Shown one piece after another: positions 8,777-18,559 of a DNA stretch of 64,000 bases; the stretch's first letter is position 1; every line of letters begins with the position of its first letter. Under the pieces are notes generated by a model, which did not search any database, was not told the origin of the DNA, and saw only the letters and a program-made list of their open reading frames with translations. Origin of the DNA: CAILZL01 sp035548495 (GTDB taxonomy: Bacteria; Pseudomonadota; Gammaproteobacteria; Steroidobacterales; Steroidobacteraceae); NCBI GenBank assembly GCA_035548495.1, contig DASZSV010000005.1, positions 62,001 to 126,000 of the forward strand, in the 5' to 3' direction. The translations under genes and the position numbers were made by a program.

Positions 8777-9585
8777 CACCATCCACCATGTACATACGCC
8801 ATTCAACTATGCGAATGATCATCGTGCTTTGCTGCCTGCTGGCAGTACCCGTTGCGCATGGCGACAGCGACCGTCAATCACCGTCTTCTTACAAACTGAT
8901 CGATCCCGGCAAAGTCATGCTGCGTCCCTACACCGCGCGCTACAACGTGCGCTTTCATGGGATCAGTGGCGGCGACGTGGAAGCCACACTTGTTGACCTT
9001 GGCAACGGTCATTATCGTTTTCGTTCACACCTGTTGCCCAACTTCCTGGGACGGTTCTTTACCAGTGATCAGGCCGAAGATGTCAGTGAATTTGAACTTA
9101 CTGACGAGGGCATGATCCGCCCACTGCACTTCCGTTCCGACGATGGCACCAGCAACACCAAGGATGACATTGCACTTGACTTCGACTGGACCAGCAATAC
9201 CGTCACCGGCCGCGCGAATGACAAGAATTTTTCCAAGCCTGTTCCGGCGGGCACACAGGACCGGCTGACCATCCAGCTCTGCGCGTCACTTGCATTACAG
9301 GCACGGCGTGATCTCGGCGTATTGAACATGCAGGAACGCGATGAACTGCAACAATTCAGGATCACCCGGCAAGGAACCGAACATGTACACAACGATGCCG
9401 GAGATTTCAATGCCGTTGTCCTGCTCAGTGAACGTGTGGGCGGCAGCGCACGCAGTTCACGTTACTGGTATGCACCGGAACTGGGTTACATTCCCGTGCA
9501 CGCCGAACGCAGCAGTCATGGCAAGGTGGACATCGTGATGGAAATGAAATGGATCAAGCCAGGCGAGTTAACACATCATCAATAG
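8773..9585 (+). CDS. DUF3108 periplasmic protein
   Basis: The 270-residue product begins within the last codons of purN. It has a signal sequence around residues 13-30 (MRMIIVLCCLLAVPVAHG), followed by LRPYTARYNVRFHGISGGDV, typical of DUF3108, and a beta-rich body with SFYRF-type repeats ending RYWYAPELGYIPVH and MEMKWIKPG. DUF3108 proteins are predicted periplasmic lipocalin-like barrels, regularly encoded after purN in gammaproteobacteria. The function is unknown. Inner in-frame ATGs at codons 6 and 13 are possible starts; the four-base overlap with purN favours the first. Confidence 0.82.
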   Translation: MTPSTMYIRHSTMRMIIVLCCLLAVPVAHGDSDRQSPSSYKLIDPGKVMLRPYTARYNVRFHGISGGDVEATLVDLGNGHYRFRSHLLPNFLGRFFTSDQAEDVSEFELTDEGMIRPLHFRSDDGTSNTKDDIALDFDWTSNTVTGRANDKNFSKPVPAGTQDRLTIQLCASLALQARRDLGVLNMQERDELQQFRITRQGTEHVHNDAGDFNAVVLLSERVGGSARSSRYWYAPELGYIPVHAERSSHGKVDIVMEMKWIKPGELTHHQ

Positions 9586-9721
9586 CAGAAAATGGACAAG
9601 GGTTTACCGTGACGGCAACCGCATCGCTGGATATCGCACGGTGATAACACTGTCGCTAACCACGGCTAATGCACTTGGTCTACAATAACAGCTTCCTGAA
9701 CACTAACCGCTGGAGTTCGGC

Positions 9722-10525
9722 ATGGGTTTTTTATCTGGCAAACGCGCACTGATTGTTGGCTTGGCGACGGAACGTTCCATTGCACACGGCATTGCGGCGG
9801 CAATGAAGCGCGAAGGCGCGGAACTGGCTTTCACCTATCAGGGCGATCGCCTCAAGGATCGCGTCATCGACATGGCAACGGAATTTGGCAGCACCATCAC
9901 CATGCCAATGGATGTTGCGTTCGATGATCAGATCGATGCTGCATTTACCGAGTTACGAAAACACTGGGACAGCCTGGATATCGTGGTACACGCAGTCGCC
10001 TTTGCACCCAGCGATGCCATTCGCGGTGGCTTTGTTGAATCAACCACACGCGAGAATTTTCGCATTGCGCATGACATCTCCAGTTACAGCCTGACTGCGC
10101 TGGCGAAAGCCGCATTGCCAATGATGCAGGGACGCGCCGGTGCTTTTGTCACACTGACTTATCTCGGTGCAGTGCGCTCATTGCCGAGCTACAACGTGAT
10201 GGGCCTTGCCAAGGCAAGCCTTGAAGCCAACGTGCGATTTCTGGCGGCAGACCTGGGACCACAGGGCATTCGTGTCAACGCGGTGTCAGCAGGTCCGATT
10301 AAAACACTGGCTGCGGCCGGCATCGGCGGCTTTCGCAAGATACTCGGGCATGTTGCAGCAACTTCACCCATTCGTCGCAATGTCACCACTGAAGATGTGG
10401 GCAACGCAGCCGCGTTTCTCTGTTCTGATCTTGCCGCAGGCATCACTGGTGAAGTGCTGTATGTGGACGGCGGCTTCAGCAATGTGGGCATGGCTTTCGG
10501 CGACGAGAACGATAACGCCGGTTGA
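9722..10525 (+). CDS. fabI: Enoyl-[acyl-carrier-protein] reductase, NADH type
   Basis: The 267-residue short-chain-dehydrogenase-type enzyme reduces trans-2-enoyl-ACP in fatty-acid elongation. The N-terminus MGFLSGKRALIVGLATERSI has the FabI variant of the nucleotide-binding loop; the active-site pattern of two tyrosines and a lysine is seen in TYLGAVRSLPSYNVMGLAK, with the catalytic YNVMGLAK near residues 157-164. AGPIKTLAAAGIGGF near residue 190-205 is the substrate-binding loop. It is preceded by a 136-base non-coding stretch that probably carries its promoter and is followed by an intergenic repeat described separately. It converges with ppiD. Confidence 0.96.
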   Translation: MGFLSGKRALIVGLATERSIAHGIAAAMKREGAELAFTYQGDRLKDRVIDMATEFGSTITMPMDVAFDDQIDAAFTELRKHWDSLDIVVHAVAFAPSDAIRGGFVESTTRENFRIAHDISSYSLTALAKAALPMMQGRAGAFVTLTYLGAVRSLPSYNVMGLAKASLEANVRFLAADLGPQGIRVNAVSAGPIKTLAAAGIGGFRKILGHVAATSPIRRNVTTEDVGNAAAFLCSDLAAGITGEVLYVDGGFSNVGMAFGDENDNAG

Positions 10526-10859
10526 TGTTTCCATCTCGACTGTGCAGAGATTACAAGGTCAACCTGTGCTTATTGATCACTCTGCGATAACACCACAGTC
10601 GCGGCAATACCCCGTATTTCACGGCAAGCGAACAGATAAAACCACGAATAACTCGGCTAGCGCGTTCTTTTTAAGACCGTCAAAAACAGGAGTTTTTTTT
10701 GCCGCCGCCATTGAAGGTTTGACGGCGATCAGGAAAATAAGACATCAGTGGCGTTATTCGCGATGAACCGCAAATCAGCGTGAGAAATGCAGGTGAGTTT
10801 CGAATACAGCGACATGTAGTGAATGCCGCCGCACTGATTCACGCACAATCAATCATGCC
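10526..10859. other. Intergenic region between convergent fabI and ppiD
   Basis: These 334 bases hold no convincing gene. The notable content is a copy of a dispersed palindromic element (10661-10790, listed separately). The open frames that cross it are continuations of a wrong frame of fabI. Confidence 0.6.
10661..10790. repeat. Dispersed intergenic palindromic element, degenerate copy
   Basis: This stretch shares with 42755-42891 an identical 19-base block (AAGACCGTCAAAAACAGGA at 10673-10691), then a T-run, a GGTTTGACGGCGA-like block, an AAAATAA-GACATCA block at 10734-10747, and TGAGAAATGC at 10781-10790. In this copy the left outer arm and the first hairpin have decayed; CCGTCAAA (10677-10684) can instead pair with TTTGACGG (10718-10725). 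It lies after the fabI stop. It may act as a terminator or be a REP-like dispersed sequence; the sequence alone does not decide. Confidence 0.6.
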
Positions 10860-12764
10860 TCATTCAAACGCATTGGGATTGATGTTGATTTTCGCAGTGC
10901 GTTGCAATTCCTGCACATACTCGGCAAATTCCGCTCTGCCCAATCGTGATGATTGCTGCGCGCTGATACTCGACAGAGCCTGTGCCGCATTTGCCACTTG
11001 CGTGCCGGATTTGACATCACTGACGTTGATGATGGCGTAATCACCATTGTCAAGCATGGTGCTGGCAAAGGCCGGTTTGGCAGCAGAGACTGAATTGCGC
11101 GGCAATGCGAATGCGGCGCTGATCACCGTTCTGGGAACGCTTGATCCGGTTCTTCCAACGGATTGTCTGGCAACCAGCGTTGCCGAAACCTGTTTAACTG
11201 CGGCATCCCATTGCAGCGAACCATCGCGCAATTGCTTTACGAGTTCCTCGCTCTTCTTCGCTGCCGCTTCCTTGGCTGCCTTGTCCTTCAGCAACGCCAC
11301 GATGTCATCATGCACCTTGTCCAGCGGCTTTTGTTCCGGAAGCTTGTGATCACTGATGCGTACGACCAGCGCGCGATCTTCACCAATGGTGATCAGTTGA
11401 CTGTTCTGCCCCTTCTCAAGCACATCTTCACTGAATGCCGCATCGATCACGGCGGAACCCTTGGCAAACTCGCCACCGCCATCACGCGTAAAACCCGGTA
11501 TTGTTTTGACTGTGGTGTTGAAAGCCTTTGCGACGCTGTCGAGCTCATTCATTTTTGAAAAAGCTTCATCCGCAAGTTTCTGTGTCTGATCGTAGAACGT
11601 GCTGTGCGCCTTGTCGTCGCGATATGCCTGTTCCACCTGTGCACGTACCTTGTCAAACGTGGTGGAACTGCCCTCGACTTCATCAAGACGAATGATGTGA
11701 TAACCGAAATCGCTCTTGATCGGACCACGCACTTCACCGGGATGCATATCGAACAATGCATCTTCGAATGGCTTCACGTAGTCACCACGCTTTGCCCAGC
11801 CAAGATCGCCGCCCTTGGCAGCAGAGCCGGGATCTTTTGAATACTGCTTGGCGAGCGCTTCAAAATTTCCACCCGCCTTGATCTGCGCAAGAATCTCTTC
11901 CGCCTTTTTCTTCGCAGCGGCGTCATCCATGCCGTCACCAGTGGTGATCAGGATGTGATGCGCGTGACGGCGTTCCGGCGTGCTGAACTTGTCCTTGTTC
12001 TGTTCGTAGTAGGCACGCAAGTCGTCATCGGTCACCTGCACCTGCGAAGCAACATCCGACAGCTTCAATTCGACATACTGAAGGTCCACAGTTTCCGGCG
12101 TAAGATAGGAACCCTTGTTGGCATTGTAGTAATTCTGCACTTCGGCATCGGTCACATTGATTGCTGGCAGAAAACTTTTCGCAGCAATCGTGGCGTATTC
12201 AATATCGCGCTGTTCGTTCAGCAACGCTTGCGCGCGCATCGCTTCATCCGGTGTGACAAAAGCGGTATTGACCACCCCGCCCTGCAAACCCTGCAACGCC
12301 ATCTGTTGGCGATAATCGTGTTCGAACTGCGACTTGGTCTTGCCGATCGACCGCACTGTTGCGGTGTAGCGGTCCACATTGAACTTGCCGTCCACCTTGA
12401 ATTCATCAATGTCATGCAGCGCCTTGTCGAGTGCTGTATCGCTGATTTTGTAGCCGAGCTTGCTGACCTGCTGCTGCAACAACTGTGTACGGATCAAACG
12501 ATCCATCACTGCCTGCTGCTGCGATTTCTTCAGTGCATCGGGAATATCACCGCGCAGCATCTGCTGCAATTGTGTCTGCTGTTGCTGCCATGCCATCTGC
12601 GCTTCGCGCAACGATATCCTGTCGCCATTGACAGTGGCTGCGCTGTTGCTTGAGTTATACGCCGACCGCAGCTCAATTCCCCACAACGCGAACACCACCG
12701 CGAGCGCACCGAGAATGACTTTTGCGATCCAGCCCGATAATTTGTCACGAATGGTTTGCAGCAT
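10860..12764 (-). CDS. ppiD: Peptidyl-prolyl cis-trans isomerase PpiD (periplasmic folding chaperone)
   Basis: The 634-residue protein is anchored by one N-terminal transmembrane helix (VILGALAVVFALWGIELR near residues 17-34) with the rest in the periplasm. A SurA-like N-terminal helical region (about 35-240) is followed by a parvulin rotamase domain near 265-365, with HAHHILITTGDG and DLGWAKRGDYVKPFEDALF. A second, degenerate rotamase-like region and a C-terminal helix follow. PpiD assists folding of proteins leaving the Sec translocon. The place downstream of hupB and tRNA-Asp/Val is the standard one. Confidence 0.92.
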   Translation of the reverse strand: MLQTIRDKLSGWIAKVILGALAVVFALWGIELRSAYNSSNSAATVNGDRISLREAQMAWQQQQTQLQQMLRGDIPDALKKSQQQAVMDRLIRTQLLQQQVSKLGYKISDTALDKALHDIDEFKVDGKFNVDRYTATVRSIGKTKSQFEHDYRQQMALQGLQGGVVNTAFVTPDEAMRAQALLNEQRDIEYATIAAKSFLPAINVTDAEVQNYYNANKGSYLTPETVDLQYVELKLSDVASQVQVTDDDLRAYYEQNKDKFSTPERRHAHHILITTGDGMDDAAAKKKAEEILAQIKAGGNFEALAKQYSKDPGSAAKGGDLGWAKRGDYVKPFEDALFDMHPGEVRGPIKSDFGYHIIRLDEVEGSSTTFDKVRAQVEQAYRDDKAHSTFYDQTQKLADEAFSKMNELDSVAKAFNTTVKTIPGFTRDGGGEFAKGSAVIDAAFSEDVLEKGQNSQLITIGEDRALVVRISDHKLPEQKPLDKVHDDIVALLKDKAAKEAAAKKSEELVKQLRDGSLQWDAAVKQVSATLVARQSVGRTGSSVPRTVISAAFALPRNSVSAAKPAFASTMLDNGDYAIINVSDVKSGTQVANAAQALSSISAQQSSRLGRAEFAEYVQELQRTAKININPNAFE

Positions 12765-12790
12765 GACGAGATTTGATTGTTGGAAGAAAG

Positions 12791-12867
12791 TGGCGGAGCG
12801 GACGGGACTCGAACCCGCGACCCCCGGCGTGACAGGCCGGTATTCTAACCAGCTGAACTACCGCTCC
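12791..12867 (-). tRNA. tRNA-Asp (anticodon GTC)
   Basis: On the minus strand the 77-base gene starts GGAGCGGTAGTTCAGC and ends with an encoded CCA. The anticodon loop CTGTCAC is closed by the GGC...GCC stem, and the T arm GGGTTCGAGTCCC is canonical. The acceptor stem GGAGCGG pairs with CCGCTCC. Confidence 0.97.
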
Positions 12868-12914
12868 GCGCGAAACCTTGACATTCTTGTATGGGCATTC
12901 TTGTGGACATTGTA

Positions 12915-12990
12915 TGGTGGGTGCTGACGGGATCGAACCGCCGACATTCGCCTTGTAAGGGCGACGCTCTACCAGCTGAGCTAAGCACCC
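12915..12990 (-). tRNA. tRNA-Val (anticodon TAC)
   Basis: On the minus strand the 76-base gene starts GGGTGCTTAGCTCAGCTGG and ends with CCA. The anticodon loop is CTTACAA and the T arm is GGCGGTTCGATCCCGTC. It lies 47 bases upstream of tRNA-Asp, in the order hupB, tRNA-Val, tRNA-Asp, ppiD usual for gammaproteobacteria. Confidence 0.97.
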
Positions 12991-13153
12991 GTCAACGTCG
13001 CCGAATCATTTTCAGGCCCGCCACCCAACCTGCGATACCCGATGAATCAACACATCAACATCGACACCGGTGATTTGTTTCAACTGCATGAGTTGCAACA
13101 GTCACTACTGTGTCAGTTTGCAAGGATGCCATAGCACCCTCGCAAAGAGCTCG

Positions 13154-13426
13154 CTAATTTACAGCATCCTTCAACGCCTTGCCAGCCCTGAATACAGGCA
13201 TTTTGCTTGCGGCGATGTTCAATGGCTCACCAGTACGCGGATTGCGTCCAGTACGTGCAGCACGTGCTTTGACCGCAAAGGTGCCAAAGCCTACCAGTGC
13301 AACGGAGTCACCGCTTTTCAGCGCTGCGCTAATGGCATCAAACACAGCATCAACTGCACGTGCGGCGTCGGCCTTCGCCAGACCAGACTGGTTGCTTACT
13401 GCATCAATTAATTCGCTTTTGTTCAT
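13154..13426 (-). CDS. hupB: DNA-binding protein HU
   Basis: From the ATG at 13426 the product is 90 residues, the usual HU length; the longer open frame upstream is not needed. MNKSELIDAVSNQSGLAKAD starts the helical dimerisation part, GFGTFAVKARAARTGRNPRT (about 46-65) is the beta-arm signature with the conserved GRNP, and the end KMPVFRAGKALKDAVN is canonical. HU is a small nucleoid protein that bends DNA without sequence specificity. It lies downstream of lon on the same strand as lon, clpX, clpP and tig. Confidence 0.96.
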   Translation of the reverse strand: MNKSELIDAVSNQSGLAKADAARAVDAVFDAISAALKSGDSVALVGFGTFAVKARAARTGRNPRTGEPLNIAASKMPVFRAGKALKDAVN

Positions 13427-13666
13427 GAACTGTTCCAATTGCTTTATGACAACGTTTGCAATCGCACCACGAAAGCGTGATTGCACATCTTCAAAAGGGG
13501 CGCGCGTTATAGCAGCGCGATCAGCAATGGTCAATGTCATCGAGGAATTTTTTGCTGCTCTTAGGCACGAGTAACGGCCATGCAATAACCCGTCATCGAT
13601 GATGAACGGAGTTACTGCATGCGGAAAATTTCAATGAAAACCGGCAGGTACCACGCAGTTCTTGTC

Positions 13667-16111
13667 TTAATGTGCAGAAACCTGCTTGTTGCTGCGTTTG
13701 CTGACACGACGCGCGGTCTGCGATTTTGGCGCGCGGCTGCTTGCCGCGACCGGCAACGCCACCGGCATGTGCTTCAATGCAACCTGCAACACTTCATCAA
13801 TCCATTTCACCGGCCTGATTTCCATGCTTTCCTTGATGTTCTGCGGAATCTCGGCAAGGTCTTTCTTGTTCTCATCAGGAATAAGCACAATGCGAATGCC
13901 GCCGCGATGTGCCGCCAGCAATTTTTCTTTCAATCCGCCGATGGGCAACACCTGGCCACGCAAAGTGATTTCACCCGTCATCGCCACATCTGATCGAACC
14001 GGAATTTTGGTGAGCGCAGATACCAACGCGGTGCACATGCCAATGCCGGCACTCGGACCATCCTTTGGCGTTGCGCCTTCCGGCACATGGATATGCACGT
14101 CCACCTTTTGATTGAAATCCGGTTCCAGCCCGAGCATGGATGCGCGGCTTCTGACCACCGTCATGGCTGCCTGGATGGACTCCTTCATCACATCACCCAG
14201 TTTGCCTGTATCCAGCAACTTGCCTTTGCCGGGAACAACGGATGATTCGATGGTGAGCAATTCTCCACCCACTTCAGTCCATGCAAGACCTGTCACTTGA
14301 CCTACTTGATCATTCTCCTCGGCACGACCGTAACTGAACCGGCGTACACCGAGATACTTGTTCAGGTTGCGCGGGGTTACCGTGATCTGCTGGTGATCCT
14401 TCTCGGTGAGCAGCTGCTTTACCGACTTGCGGCAAATCTTGGAAACTTCACGCTCAAGATTGCGCACACCAGCTTCGCGTGTGTAGTAACGAATGATGTC
14501 CTTGATGGTGTTGTCGGAAACAATCAATTCCTTTTCGGCCAGTCCGTTCTGCTTCATCTGTTTGGGCAACAGGTACTTGCGTGCAATGGCGCTTTTTTCA
14601 TCCTCGGTGTAACCGGGAATGCGGATCACTTCCATGCGGTCGAGCAACGGTGCAGGAATGTTCAGGCTGTTGGCCGTGCATACGAACATCACCTGCGACA
14701 GATCAAGATCGACTTCAAGATAGTGATCGTTGAACGTGCCGTTCTGTTCCGGATCGAGCACTTCCAGCAACGCAGAACTGGGATCACCGCGAAAATCCAT
14801 TGCCATCTTGTCCACTTCATCGAGCAGGAACAACGGATTGTTCACTCCTGTTTTGACCAGATTCTGCACGATCTTGCCGGGCATGGAGCCAATGTAGGTG
14901 CGGCGATGACCGCGAATTTCCGCTTCATCACGCACACCGCCGAGCGACATGCGCACAAACTTGCGATTGGTGGCGCGTGCAATGGACTGCCCCAACGAAG
15001 TCTTGCCCACGCCGGGAGGACCCACCAGGCAAAGTATCGGTCCCTTCAATGCCTTGACACGCTGTTGAACTGCAAGATATTCGATAATGCGTTCTTTCAC
15101 TTTCTCAAGACCATAGTGATCCTGATCCAGCACTTTCTCAGCAGCAACAATATCGTGATGTATCTTGGTCTTGTTCTTCCAAGGCAGCTTGACCAGCCAG
15201 TCAATGTAGTTGCGCACCACGGTGGCTTCCGCCGACATTGGTGACATCAACTTGAGCTTGTTGAACTCCGACATCGCCTTGTCACGCGCTTCTTTCGGCA
15301 TGCCTGCCTTCTGAATGCGCTTTTCAAGTTCACTCATTTCATTCGGCGCATCCTCCAGATCACCCAGTTCCTTCTGGATGGCTTTCATCTGTTCATTGAG
15401 ATAGTACTCGCGCTGGCTTTTTTCCATCTGCTGCTTGACGCGGCCGCGGATGCGTTTCTCGATCTGCAACACATCCATCTCGCCTTCCAGCAGTGCAAGA
15501 ATGTGTTCAAGACGCTTGCGCACATCAAGAATTTCCAGCACCCGTTGCTTGGCATCCAGCTTCAACGCCATGTGGGCTGCAACATTGTCGGCCAGACGGC
15601 CGGGCTCTTCGATGCCCGCAAGCGCAGTCAGAATTTCCGGGGCAACCTTGCGATTGAGTTTGACGTACTGTTCGAATTGCGAGACGACAGAACGTGTCAG
15701 CACGTCCATCTCGCGTTCATCATACTGCGACTGGTCTTTCAGCAGCTCCACATCCGCAGCAAAGAAGTGCTCGCTGCGAATTGCACCGATGGATGCACGC
15801 ACTGATCCTTCCACCAGCACCTTGACGGTGCCATCCGGCAACTTCAGCAGCTGCAGGATGTTGGCCAGGGTACCGATGCGATAGATATCATCCGCGCCCG
15901 GGTCATCCACTTCAGCCTGCTTTTGCGCGACCAGCAATATCTGCTTGTTGCTGCGCATGGCCTGATCCAGCGCCAGAATGGATTTCTCGCGTCCCACAAA
16001 CAAGGGAATGACCATGTGCGGATACACCACGACATCGCGCAATGGCAGTACCGCAACGTTTTGCAAATTGTCAGAATCCGGAAGAGCTTTGGGAGGCGTG
16101 TCGTTACTCAC
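13667..16111 (-). CDS. lon: ATP-dependent protease Lon
   Basis: The GTG at 16111 is chosen as start because AGGA lies seven bases before it and the product then opens SNDTPPKALPDSDNLQNVAV; a TTG at 16168 would add 19 poorly matching residues. The 814-residue serine protease degrades misfolded and regulatory proteins in the cytoplasm. It has the N-terminal substrate-binding domain (to about 210), coiled-coil region, AAA+ module with Walker A GPPGVGKTSLGQ and Walker B FLLDEVDKM, and the C-terminal protease domain with the catalytic Ser in KDGPSAGIGM and Lys in GGLKEKLLAAHRGG. The last 30 residues are a Ser/Arg/Lys-rich tail beyond the E. coli Lon end. Confidence 0.96.
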   Translation of the reverse strand: MSNDTPPKALPDSDNLQNVAVLPLRDVVVYPHMVIPLFVGREKSILALDQAMRSNKQILLVAQKQAEVDDPGADDIYRIGTLANILQLLKLPDGTVKVLVEGSVRASIGAIRSEHFFAADVELLKDQSQYDEREMDVLTRSVVSQFEQYVKLNRKVAPEILTALAGIEEPGRLADNVAAHMALKLDAKQRVLEILDVRKRLEHILALLEGEMDVLQIEKRIRGRVKQQMEKSQREYYLNEQMKAIQKELGDLEDAPNEMSELEKRIQKAGMPKEARDKAMSEFNKLKLMSPMSAEATVVRNYIDWLVKLPWKNKTKIHHDIVAAEKVLDQDHYGLEKVKERIIEYLAVQQRVKALKGPILCLVGPPGVGKTSLGQSIARATNRKFVRMSLGGVRDEAEIRGHRRTYIGSMPGKIVQNLVKTGVNNPLFLLDEVDKMAMDFRGDPSSALLEVLDPEQNGTFNDHYLEVDLDLSQVMFVCTANSLNIPAPLLDRMEVIRIPGYTEDEKSAIARKYLLPKQMKQNGLAEKELIVSDNTIKDIIRYYTREAGVRNLEREVSKICRKSVKQLLTEKDHQQITVTPRNLNKYLGVRRFSYGRAEENDQVGQVTGLAWTEVGGELLTIESSVVPGKGKLLDTGKLGDVMKESIQAAMTVVRSRASMLGLEPDFNQKVDVHIHVPEGATPKDGPSAGIGMCTALVSALTKIPVRSDVAMTGEITLRGQVLPIGGLKEKLLAAHRGGIRIVLIPDENKKDLAEIPQNIKESMEIRPVKWIDEVLQVALKHMPVALPVAASSRAPKSQTARRVSKRSNKQVSAH

Positions 16112-16265
16112 GATGGGTTCCTGCTGAGAAAGGCCACAACGACATGGAGTCGTTGCCGATGAATTCAAGACTTGACATTAAGCGGTGTCAGCAGCCGAGT
16201 CAAACAACATCATTGGCAAATATGTGCACTGGTTCATGGTGCCCGAAATTACGTATCCACGGTGC

Positions 16266-16303
16266 AAAAACAACAACGCCGCACTGGTGTGGCGCGGCGT
16301 TGT
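16266..16303 (-). terminator. Rho-independent terminator after clpX
   Basis: On the minus strand ACAACGCCGC and GCGGCGTTGT form a perfect 10-bp stem with an 11-base inner segment, directly followed by TGTTTTTG. It lies 30 bases past the clpX stop and before lon, so clpX and lon are likely separate transcription units. Confidence 0.8.
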
Positions 16304-16332
16304 CAGTTGCGAACCGGGGAACTGCCAGCAGT

Positions 16333-17643
16333 TCAATGATGATCGCTGCCCGTCGGCCGGCGACTCTCCAGCATCTTTTGTTCCTCGGCACTGTAGACGA
16401 TGAACGGTTTGCCCTCACCGCGAATCGCCGCTTCTTCGACAACCACCTTCTGCACATTGCGCAACGACGGCAACTCGTACATGGTTTCGAGCAATATGTT
16501 TTCCAGTATGGTGCGCAGACCACGCGCACCCGTCTTGCGTTCCATGGCACGCTTGGCAACAGCACGCACCGCATCGGAATGAAAATCCAGTTCAACCCCT
16601 TCCATCTCGAACAGTTTGCGATACTGCTTGGTTAACGCGTTCTTGGGTTCAAGCAGGATGGACATCAACGCTGCTTCGTCCAGCTCTTCCAGCGTTGCCA
16701 CTACCGGCAAACGGCCAACAAATTCGGGGATCAGGCCAAACTTGATCAGATCTTCAGGTTCGACATCGTGGAACACATCGTTGCCGTGCGGACGTTCATT
16801 CTGCTGACGTACTTCCGCCATAAAACCAATGCCGGACTTTTGTGTGCGGTTGAGAATGACTTTCTCCAGACCGGCAAATGCGCCGCCGCAGATGAAGAGG
16901 ATGTTGCTGGTATCCACCTGCAGGAACTCCTGCTGTGGGTGCTTGCGTCCACCTTGCGGCGGGACCGAAGCGATGGTGCCTTCGATCAACTTCAGCAGTG
17001 CCTGCTGCACGCCTTCGCCTGACACGTCACGGGTAATGGAAGGATTGTCAGACTTGCGTGAAATCTTGTCGATTTCATCGATATAAACAATGCCGGTCTG
17101 TGCCTTCTCGACATCGTAATCACATTTCTGCAGCAATTTCTGGATGATGTTCTCGACGTCTTCGCCCACGTAACCCGCTTCGGTCAACGTAGTGGCATCG
17201 GCAATGGTGAATGGCACATTCAGCAGACGCGCCAAGGTTTCGGCAAGCAGTGTCTTGCCGCAGCCGGTGGGTCCGATCAGCAGGATATTGCTCTTGGCCA
17301 GTTCAACTTCATCCTTGGAGCGTGAAGTTTCGCTGTTCTTGGTCTGCAACCGCTTGTAGTGGTTGTACACCGCAACCGACAACACCTTCTTGGCACGGTC
17401 CTGACCAATGACATATTCATCCAGAACTTTCTTGATTTCGTGGGGCTTGGGCAGCTTGTCGCGGGTGCGCTCCGCTTTTTCTTCGAGTTCTTCGCGGATA
17501 ATGTCGTTGCACAGCTCAACGCACTCGTCGCAAACAAACACCGATGGACCGGCAATCAGCTTGCGGACTTCGTGCTGGCTTTTGCCGCAGAACGAGCAGT
17601 ACAACAACTTGCCATCATCCTGCTTGCGTGAATCGTCAGACAT
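16333..17643 (-). CDS. clpX: ATP-dependent Clp protease ATP-binding subunit ClpX
   Basis: The 436-residue AAA+ unfoldase feeds substrates to ClpP. The N-terminal zinc domain has four cysteines: CSFCGKSQHEV and FVCDECVELCN (about residues 16-46). Walker A is GPTGCGKTLLAE near residue 122 and Walker B is VYIDEIDKI near 184. The pore loop GYVGEDVE lies between, and an IGF-type loop for ClpP contact is present as KSGIGFMAEV near 270. It follows clpP, separated by 131 bases that may carry its own promoter. Confidence 0.97.
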   Translation of the reverse strand: MSDDSRKQDDGKLLYCSFCGKSQHEVRKLIAGPSVFVCDECVELCNDIIREELEEKAERTRDKLPKPHEIKKVLDEYVIGQDRAKKVLSVAVYNHYKRLQTKNSETSRSKDEVELAKSNILLIGPTGCGKTLLAETLARLLNVPFTIADATTLTEAGYVGEDVENIIQKLLQKCDYDVEKAQTGIVYIDEIDKISRKSDNPSITRDVSGEGVQQALLKLIEGTIASVPPQGGRKHPQQEFLQVDTSNILFICGGAFAGLEKVILNRTQKSGIGFMAEVRQQNERPHGNDVFHDVEPEDLIKFGLIPEFVGRLPVVATLEELDEAALMSILLEPKNALTKQYRKLFEMEGVELDFHSDAVRAVAKRAMERKTGARGLRTILENILLETMYELPSLRNVQKVVVEEAAIRGEGKPFIVYSAEEQKMLESRRPTGSDHH

Positions 17644-17774
17644 GAATCACCCTCACCCAAACGTTGGCAGCCTTATATAAAGACTGCGGATGGCTTATAT
17701 CATGCACGACACTCAAAATACAAAGAGTTGCCCTGCCTGACGGAACATTACGGAAAATGCTTAACACTTTCTGG

Positions 17775-18419
17775 TTACTTGCCCGGCGCTGCAAGTTGCG
17801 CCCGCTTGTCCAGCACTTTGTCGATCAATCCGTAAGCCACAGCGGCCTCACCGCTCATGAAATTATCACGATCAGTGTCCTGCGCGATGCGCTCAACCGG
17901 CTGTCCGGTGTGCGCTGACAACAAACGATTCAAACGTTCGCGCGTTAAAAGCACTTCACGGGCATGTATGTCAATGTCGGAAGCCTGCCCCTGGAAACCA
18001 CCCAGGGGTTGATGAATCATGATGCGCGAATGCGGCAGACTGTAGCGTTTTCCCTTGGCCCCGCCTGCCAGCAGCACTGCGCCCATGCTTGCGGCCTGTC
18101 CAATGCAGATGGTGCTGACATCCGGCTTGATGAACTGCATGGTGTCGTAAATTGCAAGTCCAGCACTCACCACACCACCTGGAGAATTGATGTACAAAGC
18201 AATGTCTTTCTCCGGATTCTCCGACTCCAGGAACAGCAATTGCGCGACGATCAGATTGGCCATGTGATCTTCGACCGGTCCGACGACAAATATGACGCGT
18301 TCCTTCAACAGGCGTGAATAAATATCGTAAGCACGTTCGCCGCGCGCCGTTTGCTCGACAACCATGGGCACCAGTTGTGCAGCGATATCGAGCTCGGACT
18401 GTGTTTTGAATGGATTCAT
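17775..18419 (-). CDS. clpP: ATP-dependent Clp protease proteolytic subunit ClpP
   Basis: The 214-residue serine peptidase has the full triad: Ser in GQAASMGAVLLAGG (about 111), His in RIMIHQPLGGF (about 136) and Asp in QDTDRDNFMS (about 185). The short N-terminal propeptide before MVVEQTARGERAYDIYSRL is typical. ClpP forms a tetradecameric chamber with ClpX. It is encoded between tig and clpX in the conserved order. A second, divergent ClpP-fold protein occurs at 61518-62219. Confidence 0.97.
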   Translation of the reverse strand: MNPFKTQSELDIAAQLVPMVVEQTARGERAYDIYSRLLKERVIFVVGPVEDHMANLIVAQLLFLESENPEKDIALYINSPGGVVSAGLAIYDTMQFIKPDVSTICIGQAASMGAVLLAGGAKGKRYSLPHSRIMIHQPLGGFQGQASDIDIHAREVLLTRERLNRLLSAHTGQPVERIAQDTDRDNFMSGEAAVAYGLIDKVLDKRAQLAAPGK

Positions 18420-18559
18420 GAAATGCGCCTTGGGGAAACGTTGAAGCTTGAGAGTAGTACGCCGATGTCACCGATGTTGGGATGATGTTGGCATTTTTCA
18501 ATTCACAGCACGTCAAGTGCCCGTCCGATTTAACGCCACTTCCCCCTTAAGGACTGACC

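Noticed and set aside
10206..10766. 186-codon frame overlapping fabI and the palindromic element
   Set aside because: It begins inside fabI in another frame and its end encodes the repeat; no sign of a real protein.
13105..13153. Terminator after hupB (TTTGC...GCAAA arms)
   Set aside because: The stem is short with mismatches and lacks a T-run; not good enough to list.
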